Origin: Sphagnum compactum
Lineage: Eukaryota > Bryophyta > Sphagnopsida > Sphagnales
Direction of reading: 5' to 3'
DNA length: 64,000 nucleotides
Assembly: GCA_965153455.1 (NCBI GenBank)
Contig: OZ234504.1
Coordinates: forward strand, 9,982,001 to 10,046,000
Shown piece by piece: positions 26,701-38,400 of this stretch (the stretch's first letter is position 1; every line of letters starts with the position of its first letter). The notes below the pieces were generated by a model that saw only the letters and a list, made by a program, of their open reading frames with translations, did not search any database and was not told the origin of the DNA. Both the position numbers and the translations under genes were made by a program.

Positions 26701-29700
26701 ATTTTGAAATAAATGAAAAGATTATCCATTTTCAAAGCAATAATTATATACATAAAGAAACAAAATATTTCAGTATTTGATTTATAAAAAAATTAATATA
26801 TTCAGATTTTTTAATTAATTTTTTTAATGAAATTTATATATACGTATATATAATCAACACATTTTCTTAAAATGAATTCCAATAAACATAAAAATTAATG
26901 ATTTTATTATAATGTTCATTTGTTATTTCCAAATATAAACATTAAATTTATCTTATACTTGTATACATCTACAACATATTACACATCATACAAAACCAAA
27001 CAAAATAAATTGAAAACATTAAAATTGCATTATATCATTCAAAAATGTATTCAAACTAAAATAGATGCAAATACAAAAATTCAAACTTTGGGTAACATTT
27101 TTTTAATGCTCAACAAATGGTTGTTTAACTTGTTAACCTTGTGTTTTCTTTACCATTATATTGTTCATCTAGAACATCTCAATACATCAATCTATAAAAT
27201 CCTTTTGTGTTGAAACCATAAGTTGCATTAAATCAATTAAACAAATTCAGTTAATATAATATGTTCATTCATTATAAACAAATACATTAATCATCTTGAT
27301 CATTATCATTATCAAAGTTTATATCTTTTTATAACCTAAAAATTAAAAAATTAAAATGTAACTAATCCAAAATTAATAGGTTTGTAAATTATAATACAAA
27401 TAAATATATGAAAAATTGGTCGAGAGAAGAATTTATATTGTATTCACCAATTAAAAATTCAAAACATTCACAACTTGGAACTAGTGTCATGGCATGAACA
27501 CATGACATGATGCATATATTATCAATAACATGATGGAAAATTTAAAATTTAATATATTTTCAACTACAAACTGCCATATCCAAATATGAAAAAAAAGATA
27601 ATTCAATTGATTCAAAATAAAAAACATCACATCCATTTACACATACTATGAAATAAATGATTCACATTGTGCAATTCCCATTACAAAGACTATCAATATT
27701 GAACAATATGATTTATGATTTGGTTTTGTGATTGAATCATGTAATGGATCAAACAAAAAACCACAAATGTTATAAAATGATAATTTCACAAAATTTTCAT
27801 ATTCCATGATGATGGAAGAATTTGAATATCTTAGTTTAATTAAATAATTAAATAAAAAAGACTAATATTTCATGGAATAATGTATTAAGAAATGTAGCTT
27901 GATTCATTAATTGTTAATTTTTCATAAGGCTTGTTGGAATAGGTAAAAATTTTACATTAAAACTTATTATTCAAATATTATTATGATGATACAATAAAAA
28001 ATATCTTTATTTACAAAACCAAAGCTTTGCTCATGACATCTATAGGCAAAACTACATTCAATTATATTAATAGTTTAACCATACATTCTATGTTGAACAT
28101 ACATCTCCAACAATCATTATGTAGTTTACCAAATTTGTTTTTAAATTCATTAAATAAGCTTACATGTTGATATGAACAATTACAACTTATTGTAATAAAT
28201 GAATATCATTTGATGGTGCTAGAATGCTTAAGTTGTAAATAACAAATTAAGGTGTATAAAAGTATTAAGAAAAAACTTTATGTTAGTCTTGATTTTATCA
28301 TGACAAGTGGTTTTTAATTAAGCACCCCATGTGAAAAATAGTTGGATCTTTCAAAATATCAAGGATAATGTTAATGCATTACACCAAAAGTTTGATAAAC
28401 ACATGGGCAACATTATGAAGAAAGTAAAATTATGTGACAATTTGATATGCACTTATACAAATTTCAAATAAATTTCATACCACGATATAAAATATTAAAA
28501 TATTTGGTTGAATATGGTTCTTAAAATGTTGATTAAATTATAACCAACCTACTATGTAAACCTCATCACATAAATTTCATTGAAGTAAATTGCTTTACAA
28601 ATTTTATTGCAGTAAGATTTGATGGTAAAATTAAAATTAAGCGAGAAATGAAAGCCAATAGTTGGGAAAACATCATATTAAATTCGTTATTAAGAACCAT
28701 TTAATAATTTTAGTATTGCATGTTTTTTTATACAAATAAACATGTGCACAAACATAATGTGAATGTGTTCATTAATTCGTAATCCACATTTATTTTTAGA
28801 GCGATGGGTAATAATCATTCATCATGCCCGCCATCTTACAAATTTTCAAATGATTCAAACAAAGCTACAAGTTTGCATTCTATAATTCATATTTAAAAAT
28901 ATATGTTAGTTGAATTATGTGTTAGAAGTTATGCAAAACCTAATGGTCTTGTGAATGGAACCAATGACATATTTAAAACATCAACAACATATAATGATAA
29001 AACCATAATGTGAATAAATTTCTAAAATTTGAACAATGATCAAAGGATAATTTAGTCAGTATTATAATAACAACATTGAATCAAAATTGACACTAATTGA
29101 ACTTATCATCAAAAGATATTAAAGTTAGTAAAACCCAATAATTTATCATAACAATTTTAAATTGAACTTGTAATAATAAGAACCATTCATCATTCCCAAG
29201 GATTATCACTAAATGAATTGGTTTTTTATCATACTAATGTTAAGAAAATACAATTTAACATATACATATTTATCTCACATTCAAACAAAAAATAATAATT
29301 TTGATTGACTCTTCTACAATATGAAAACTTTTATGTGGATTTGAGAATAGATATAAGAATGAAAACTTATATCATTTTCGTGTAATTATACAAGCATTGA
29401 TTATAACTTTTCTACACCAACATTTTCAAATGTCTCACATCTTATGTCTTATAGAAACAAAAATACACCATGAATCAACCGATGTGTATAAATTTATAAA
29501 TTCATCAAAATATTAACCTATTTAACTTAAGTTCATATGAGAAGGCCTTTCAAAACCATGAATTTAAGACACCATGAATTCAATATTAACCCATCATTGA
29601 ATGGTGACATTAGGAACCTCCTCATCAAAATTCAAGGAAAGGTGGATCCAATTACATTAAATTAAAAAAAAATTAACCTTTTAAAATTTGATTTTTACTA

Positions 29701-30611
29701 TTGACTTGCACCACATGGGCTTTGTTTCCCCACGTATGTATACAACATGGAATTTTTGTAAACACTTACATAAGGTGCACAAACAAAAAATTTATGTTTA
29801 TGAAATGTTCATGACATGTGTTCACAATTTTTTTGACCCTTTATTATTAAATGTGAAGTTGCACCATTGTAAATTAATTATGGTCATTAAGGTATAGCCA
29901 AATTGTTGATTGAAACAAAAAAAATGAAAATTACCTCAAATTTGTAAACATGAATGCAATGACCATTCAATTCATCAAATTCCCAACTTTCAAAATTTGT
30001 TGAAAAATTTGTGATTGCTTTAATCCACTATCTATTAAACAAATAAAAAAGATGATTATCTGATGCCCTCCTAGAAATTAAAAAATTCAATAAAGTGAAA
30101 AAAACATGTTCGTTTTATGTTTTTGAATAAAGGAACCCCAAATTGTATTTTCCTAAAAAAAAATCTTTCACCACTCATTTGAAATATTAAAATTAATTTT
30201 GTTGTAAATTCAAATGAAATTTCAAATTCTACATGATTTAAACAATCTTTTGATTTAAAATTTGAAAGGAATTTTTTTTTAATGAATATTATGTTCTCCT
30301 AAAGTTGAACGAATTTCAAAATTTTGGGGTGTGTTGTTCATGATGATAACACCCAAGGTTGAATCTACCTTTCACCTGACCCATTTATTTTAAGTTGATA
30401 TATAATTAAAACATATTCATTGCATTTTTATGTAAAATTTGATGCAAAACATTATTTTAAGACAAAGCTTCTTATGGTATAATCACTTATTGTCCATCCT
30501 TATAAGGGGGAAATTTTGTTTTGGATTGACGAGAATAAAAATATATTGGATGTTAGATAAAGTTTGTAATTTAATTAGATTCATAATAATGTTATGTTTA
30601 TTTTGAAAACC

Positions 30612-30635
30612 TATATATATATATATATATATATA
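30612..30635. repeat. (TA)n microsatellite
   Basis: Uninterrupted TA units over 24 bases. Confidence 0.9.
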
Positions 30636-31900
30636 ACATTTTAAGTATTAGTTGTTAATAGGTTTAATTACTATTAACAATAGAAGCCTTGTTTAATTTA
30701 TAATTATTCTTGTGAAAAACAAGTATGTTCGACCTTGTCCTAAGATGATAATTGTACTTTGATGCATGTGTATGTCTCTTTCATTTCCATCTGTCATTCA
30801 TAATTTAGATATGACATATTATTTAGCTTATCAAACAATTGATTATCAAACTCATATATATATTTGTGAATTATTTCACAAGGTTTGTGAAACAACGATA
30901 TTGGATCACATGGAATCATCGACATGATGTGCAACATGGCCACAATGAACTAACACCCACCAATGCACCATCCACTTGATGCTCTGTTATTACTCAGTTG
31001 TGGATGAACTTGAGCTGAGTTAATATTTGGTTTCACCTTGGTAACCAATTTTGTAAAAAATAGGTTTGATATATAGGTAGATAGGTAACTACTAGGTAAA
31101 ATAGAAGGTTTATACATAGGTAAGGGTTGTTTTTATTACCTACCTCCTTGTGGGTTGTTAATAAAGGGTAATGTCAAAAAACAATTGAATCGACCACCAT
31201 GGTTACCTAAGGAATTAAAACCCAACCAAAAAAAACAATTGTTACTTGACCACTTATCATCCATCCTTCACGTGTTGGTTCATTGTGGTTGTGCAAAATA
31301 ACATTAACACCATAATAAATTTGCTAGACCTATCAAATGCAATGGGTTTAAAATAATCAATTTATATTTTATTATGATTATGTGAGGTGTTAAACATGTC
31401 ATATTGTAAGATCATAGGAATTTTTATGAGGTTATGTTTTTTTATTTTATTTCCATTATTTCATTTAATGCATCATGAATTAGTTGAAAACTGAACTTGG
31501 ATTGATCAATATTAGTTTTTCAAATTGTAACTTGTATCGACCATTGATATGGTTTAATGTTAGAATCGCACATGTCTAAGTTGTAACAAAATTACATAAG
31601 CCACAAAATTTACTAACCTTGCTAATAGCAAAATGGAATATTGTTTAAAGGCATTTAAACATGTGCTTTTTTTGCATTAAATCAATATTTTATTTTATTT
31701 TATTTTATCATTGTACAATTGATCCACCTCTAAAGAAGTAATTTTTTATATTATTCCTTTCTAGATCCAAGTTTATTAAAACTAGAAAATTAAATCAATA
31801 AAGGGTAATGAAATTACATGTTAACATGATATTATAATAATTAAAATATAGGGCAACTAAAATATTTTTTGTAGGAACATTTCAATATTCCTAACTGGTT

Positions 31901-32220
31901 TCTAACTTGCTGGAAGGCACACAGCCATTACGCCAACAGAAAGGGGCAGGCTGCAGAACCCATTACACCACGAGTTGCGGAGAGTAAGGGGGCAGAGCCA
32001 TTACGCCATTACGCGATGAGTCGCTTATTACGGTGGGGCCGATTATGGTGCAGAATTGGCAACCCGCACTACGAACCGATAGCTAATGTCAGCCGAATCG
32101 GACCCAGTGCCAATCAATTCCGCCATATAAAACTCGCCTGACTGATATCAGTAGGTTCCGTAACGTTTCGTAAATAGTTGGACTTCCGACAGCCTGTCTA
32201 GTATTCTTTTCTGTGCCAGA
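31901..32220 (+). promoter_or_regulatory. SEC3 promoter region: ATTACGCC repeats, CCAAT box, TATA box
   Basis: Composition switches abruptly from A+T-rich to G+C- and CG-containing sequence near 31910. A CATTACGCC-type word recurs at about 31927, 31959 (variant), 32001 and 32008. A CCAAT box at 32110-32114 and a TATAAAA at 32126-32132 are correctly spaced for a start of transcription around 32155-32165, about 270 bases before the SEC3 ATG. The role of the repeated word is inferred from position only. Confidence 0.6.
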
Positions 32221-32412
32221 ATGTCCTCCTTCCTGGGCCCTATATCCGTGCAGCGTTGCAGAGTGTTGATTAGGTTGGAGCACTGGGAAGAAGAAGAAGA
32301 AGAAGAAAAAGACGAAGCTCAAGGCTTGATGAGCAACGAAGACGGAGAAAGAAGAAAGGAGAAGAAGAAGAAGAAGAGGAGGAAGAAGAAGGGGAGGATT
32401 CTGAGTTTCTGA
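32221..32412 (+). CDS. upstream ORF in the SEC3 leader (63 codons)
   Basis: A true ATG at 32221 opens a 63-codon frame that stops at 32410-32412, 20 bases before the SEC3 ATG and in a different frame. Its product has an acidic run from a GAA tract, followed by a Lys/Arg-rich run (KKKKKRRKKKGR). It lies downstream of the TATA box, so it should be in the mRNA. The low-complexity product argues against a conserved peptide. Its position is compatible with a translational control role, which is untested. Confidence 0.35.
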   Translation: MSSFLGPISVQRCRVLIRLEHWEEEEEEEKDEAQGLMSNEDGERRKEKKKKKRRKKKGRILSF

Positions 32413-32432
32413 GTGGGCATTGGAAGGAGAAA

Positions 32433-35400
32433 ATGTCGACAATGCAGCAGCAGCAGCAGCAATTAGGAGACGATGGAGATTTGCAAGGAAGTGTGGAGGC
32501 TTTCTTTGCGAATACCGATAGTACAGTTCTCATGGCCTTTAGGGTGGCAAAGAGCCAAGCGTCGTGGAGTGTGGCTGGGCGTCGCACTCGCCTTACAACT
32601 AAACCTCGCATCTTGGTTGTCACAGGTATGTATGCTCAACTAGGATACGTATATGTGTAAATATTTGTAATTCCATAGTATTTATTCCCTTTTTCATATG
32701 GAGCTTCTGAGTATAGGATGCAGCAGCTTGCATTCGGGAAAAACATTTGGAAAATGATATGTGCAAGCATTTTAGTTACTGGCACAGGCTTTTGAAGATG
32801 GTGAAAATCGTAGATCTGATGTAGTTGCTCTAGATTTGGTTTTGTTGTTGTTCAAAACTCGTAATAGCGCGCATCCATCAAATCCGCAGAGTTGACAGAA
32901 GTCAGCGATTGATGTTGAATTCAGCTATTAGGTTGAGAGTCAGAGCCTTGGTAGTAAATGAAAAGTGTGAGACAACAATTTGTGTTGAACCTGCTGAAGA
33001 AAGAGCTCTTGTTTCTTTTGTTCCAAAACTTGCAACCAAATTGCCTTTGTTACAACTAAACAAGCATGTGTTTAAGATGTGTTTAGGATGTATAAAGAAT
33101 GTGTTTAGGGTGCAGGAGATGCCAACAACCACTGTTACTGTTGATATTGGACCTCTATCTGTGCCTTTGGCTATTGTGCTTACTTGTATGGGGGGCAAAG
33201 CTGGAATGAAATGAGCTTGAACTCACAAGTTTGTTGCAGCTTGAATGAGGATACTATTGACTTTTCTTATTAGTTATACTGCATCTTGTTTGCTAGCTGC
33301 TATCATGGCTGAGTCTTCCTACTACTTCAGGAAGTGTGACAGAAACTCAGGATGCAGATTTCTGTATTGTTGTTTGTGGTGACATGTAAACCAGAACAGA
33401 AATCAAATGCAACAATCAGCTTGACATATGACAATATGTTTTGTTCTGTGCCGTTCAATATGATGCTAACTAGTATTGAAAACTCTCAACTTGGTTTTGG
33501 GTCTGTTGATGCATTTCAAAGATTTATTTGATGCAATGGTGAAATGGCTTGCAGCAACCCAGTCAACTGCAACACAGAAGTCCAATGTCAATATTCAAGT
33601 GCTGAAACACTCCCCCAGTGGACTCCAGGTATCATGGGCCCTGCAAAGCTAATGCTTTTTTGTCTTGCCAATGTGACCTACCTATGAGCTGTATTTCTCC
33701 CCCTTCTTACTTCCACTTCCCTGAGAAGACAGTTTCAGTTCTGGGAGCATATCTGAGGTGCTGGCTTTCTATTGCAGCGGTATATACTTTTTGTGTGTTT
33801 CCAGTACACTTGTTCAGATACTTCTGTGGCAATCTTATGCAGCTGGCAAAATTATACAAGCTGAAACACCTCAACAAAGTGGAAGCTGTGTCTAGTGACA
33901 ACACCGGTTGTAGCTTTGTTATGGTGAGTTTTGGTGCTGCTATGCAAAAACCATTTCTTTTACAAGAATTTCTGCATCTATTTGGCAAACCTGAGCAGCT
34001 CACGGATCTAGTCTACCATTGCAGGGGTTTGACAATTTAAAGAATCAAAGAGTGGCTCCTCCTCAGTGGAACATGCGCACCCTTGATGACAGGCTAGTTT
34101 CCTTTGCATCTGATATTGTTTGCTGAAGAAACACCACCATTAGCCATTCTCATTCTTGATGCTATTAGTTGGCTTCAATGGCTTTAGCACTCTTGAGGGC
34201 TGTGTGCCTGATACTCTGGCATTGTATGAAAATATATGGTTGTGTAGGAACCGACTTTTGACAGGCATCTTGAAGTTATGTAAGGAGAATGTTGGGCGTA
34301 TTCCAAAAATCATAGGCATGGATGTTGTGGAAATGGCACTGTGGGCACAGGTACTACTCCTTGCAAGTAGTCTTTATGTCAATGCAATTGTGTCAACCTT
34401 GGAGATTTTTGGCTGTCTGCTTTGGTCCAACATGTATACTTCATACTCCTTATATAGTCAAAGGTTCAAAAGTATTAGGACAATTTGGACTCATATTTGT
34501 GTTATGAATCTATTATGGATCCATCAAGCTCTGGATATTTATTCATGTTGTTTTAAAAATATTCACAACAATGTGGACTCATAGTCATATCTGGAATCTG
34601 TTATTTGTCTGTATGCAGGCAAATTCAAAGTCACTCCCTATTGGAGGACCAGTCAGCACAGATGCTATTGAAGCTGGAGGTGAAGAGAAAGATGCAAAAG
34701 TCACAGTGGAAAGGGAGCTTGTCTCCAAGGCTGAGGAAGATGATATGGAGGCCTTGCTTGGCACGTACGTGCACTGTACACCTTCATCTTGCCCCATCCA
34801 GCAATTATCAAGCAATTGAGCTTGTGGCAGCTGAGAACTAAGGTGCTTCTTTGCGTTTTGTATGTGGAATTGAGTCATTGTGTGTTCCACTTCTATGACA
34901 GGTATGTAATGGGCATTGATGAGGCAGAAGCTTTTTCAGAGCGCTTGAAACGAGAACTTACAGCGTTGGAAGCTGCCAATGTGCATGCCATACTTGAAAG
35001 TGAACCCCTTGTTGAGGAGGTATGTTTGCCCATATCAAAACACCTGTTTCTGTGTCCAGGGAGCTCAGTAAAATTCTGATTTTTTGCAATTGGAGTTGCC
35101 AAAGAGAGATAGGGTGGCCAGGATGGTCAGAGGAGGATGGTGTGGCAATTGTTCTGAAGAAGGAAGACAGCTCTGCAGGTGCTGCTGCAGCTGGATGCTG
35201 CCCAAAGCAGTGTGGATGACATGGATGAATGGTTGGGTATCTTCAATGTCAAATTGCGTCATATGCGTGAAGACATTGAGTCGGTAAACACTCTTTGATA
35301 TTGAAGTTTATTCAGTGACTCATCTACTGTAGGAAAAGGGGAACTTAAATCTTATAATGATATGGTTTGTGTGGGATGCTGTTCAAGCTGGTGTCTATGC

Positions 35401-38400
35401 CTGTGAAGAAGCATGCCATCATTGTGGGTTAAGATGATCATTGTTACCTACAGAGTAAATGCTTGTTGAAATAAGGTTAGTCTTTGATGTAACTCCTGCA
35501 ACTAGAATGTTTATTGATTGAGGGTTAGCTGATGGGTGTTTATGACAGATAGAGGCAAGAAACAACATGCTGGAAATGCAGGCCCAGAATAATGGTGCCC
35601 TGGTTCAGGAAATGGACACCCTGTTGGAGCGGCTTCGGGTGCCCCCAGAGGTGTGCGCTGCATGACTATGTTCTTTTTACATTGGAGAGCAGTTGCTGAA
35701 TGCAAAGGAAAGAGTTTTTTGTGTTTCTTATATCTACATCTCCATTTACTCTGGAGAAAATGGTGTTTCCTGTGCCAATTTATGTTCTTGTGGTGCGTGT
35801 GGCAGTATGCAGCAATCTTGACAGGAGGAACATTTGAAGAAGCTAGAATGCCTCAAAATGTGGAAGCTTGTGATTGGTTGGCTGGTGCATTGCATGGGCT
35901 TGAACCACCCTTTTTGGATGCAAACTATGCTACTATGCGTGCGGTATGCAGCAGACCCAGGGGATTATTGGCATGATTATGTGTGATGCATCTCCACTGC
36001 AGTTTGAATTTCCTCATATACTTTTGTGTGGTGCCTTGCCAGACATATTCTGCAGCTGAGTCATCACTCTGGTTTGTTTACAGGTTAAAGATAAGCGTGC
36101 TGAGCTTGAGAAGCTTAAGGCTACATTTGTGCGCCGGGCATCTGACTTTCTGAGAAGTTACTTTTCCAACCTTGTAGATTTCATGATCAGTGACAAGTCC
36201 TACTTTTCTCAGGTACATTTTGTTCCTTTGGTGCTCAATATCCCTTGGCATATCCTCTGCATCCTGAAATCATGTAGACATTCAGTGACAGTCAGCATTT
36301 TTTGTGAGGTTGCTTTGAGCTCTTCAAGTCTTTCCCTGCAAATTTCTGAATGCTAGACGGTGGTGATGGTGTAAACTGGATTTAGTGCTAATTATGTGAA
36401 GGATTTCCTGTATGTATGATATTTGATCTGAAACTTATGGTTTTAAACTCATCCAATATTGGTTAGAGCAACAAATGATGATTGTGCACTGCAGAGGGGG
36501 CAGCTTAAGCGACCAGATCATGCTGATCTACGGTTCAAGTGTCGCACATATGCACGTATGCTTCAGCATTTGAAGGTTTGTACCTCCAGGAGATTCAAAG
36601 AGCAATGTTCAACGTACAGCCATAAATTGTTTGTTCTGGTGCCAACTGGAGCTTTTGATTTCATTCAGCTTAAGACTGAGAAACCTGTTGAGTCCTGAGA
36701 TATCCTTGTTTGTTTCCAGACTTTGGACAGAAACTCATTGGACCCTCTAAGGAAAGCATATTGTCACTCTCTGAACCTTCTGCTTCGCCGTGAAGTGAGT
36801 TTGTCATCTTTTGCTTTGCTTTGGACATGACTCTTCCCATTAGCAGCAAGGCAGTTCTTACATGATGATTGATGCATTTGACTCTTATTAGTTGAACCCT
36901 ATACAAACTGTGGAACTAACATGTTTTTGTTAATGCTGATTGGTGATGAGTAGGCACGAGAGTTTGCAAATGAGCTCAGGGCAAGCACTAAGGTGTTGAA
37001 AAGCACAGGTGCATGGCTAGACAGTACACAGGGAGGTGCCACACAAGGAGCTGGTGGAGGGGACAACTCCCCTGTTTCAGAAGCCTATGCAAAGATGCTT
37101 CGTATTTTCATTCCTTTATTGGTTGATGAGGTGGGCTGTCCCTTTTTCACACATGGAAATGCAATTCACTTGCACCATGGTTAGTTTGGGACAAGGTTTT
37201 GATTCCTGTGTTGCTCTGCAGAGCTCTTTTTTTGCCTCCTTCATGTGCTTTGAGGTGTTGCCGTTAAACCCTCCAAGTGCTGGGGGGGATGATGACGACA
37301 AGGATGATGATGACATCAGTGCTATGGAAATGGATGGCACAGACATCAAGTCATGTGAGACTAATTATATTTCCTCATTGGACTCTCGTGACCTCATTGT
37401 AAAGATTCTGTGAAAGAGGACTAGAGAATTGCTCAATAGAGAGAAATTTCTTTCTGGAATTTCAGTGTTCAGAGTCTTCTGAGTGATTTTGTATAGAGTC
37501 TTGTAAGTGGGGAGCTTTTTTAACCCTACTTGGTCCTTGTTTGTATTTCCCTGTTCTCTGTTATTATGTGTTTTTACTTCTTATTGCTGCATGGTCCTTT
37601 TCAGTAATAGAGAAAATTACAAGATTACTAGAAGCTTGTGTGTGAGAGTAACCTTGGGAGTCATTGTCACTACTCATAAATTGCAGGTTGTTGACTGTCA
37701 GTATCTTGGTAGCTTTTTTTGTGTATCTGATTTGAGATCATTCATCTTACCTGGCCTTTATATTGATGCCTTTTTGCAGCTGAGCAGAACCCAGCAGAAC
37801 TCGAGTCATTAAACCAGTCTCTTCAAGAGCTTTTGGAAGGCATTCAGGAGGATTTCTATGCTGTGGTTGATTGGGCATACAAAATTGACCCATTGCGCTG
37901 TATCTCTATGCAAGGTGTAACAGAACGCTATCTCTCTGGCCACAAGGCTGATGCTGCAGGCTTTGTGCGCCGCCTGCTTGCTGACCTTCAGTCTCGCATC
38001 AGTTTTCAATTCAACCGGGTTTGTCTCTTTTGATTTCAATGTTTGTAAAGATCACATCCATTCAACTGGATTTGTCTAATATCAATGTTTTCTAAAAAGA
38101 TCACCTCCGAAGTGCTCAGAAATTAACTGCAAATATCCAATGAACTTGGGAAACTGCTAACTAATGTGTATATAAGGCACATGGGCTTGAATACCGGGGA
38201 GGGGGGGTCTGCCCATTGGCAGAGATATTGGAGCTATTGCTTACTTTGATAGGATTGTATGTATTGTGCATGAAACAGTTTGTGGATGAAGCCAAGTTCC
38301 AAATTGAGAGGCATGACCGCAATGTGAAGCAGATGGGTGTTCTGTCATATATTCCCATGTAATGTTTGTACCATGACAACTTTTACTGTCAGTAGGCAAA

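Larger units (their letters stand above)
23124..31900. other. A+T-rich, CG-poor intergenic desert
   Basis: About 8.8 kb without a recognisable gene or element. ORFs are short and Asn/Ile/Lys/Phe-rich, as expected by chance in such composition. CG dinucleotides are very scarce, while CATG, TGAA and ATTT words abound. Local repeats are a 39-base tandem duplication around 23670-23745 (GGAGGTTTTTCAAGTAAATA and its variant) and the TA tract at 30612-30635. Confidence 0.6.

Noticed and set aside
32909-33214. 101-codon ORF inside SEC3 intron 1 as a separate gene or exon
   Set aside because: It is not in the SEC3 family sequence and lacks splice sites that keep the frame; its end overlaps the repeat family and is better explained as part of it.
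37116-37349. Minus-strand ORF antisense to SEC3 exon 15
   Set aside because: A shadow of the Asp-rich coding segment on the plus strand.
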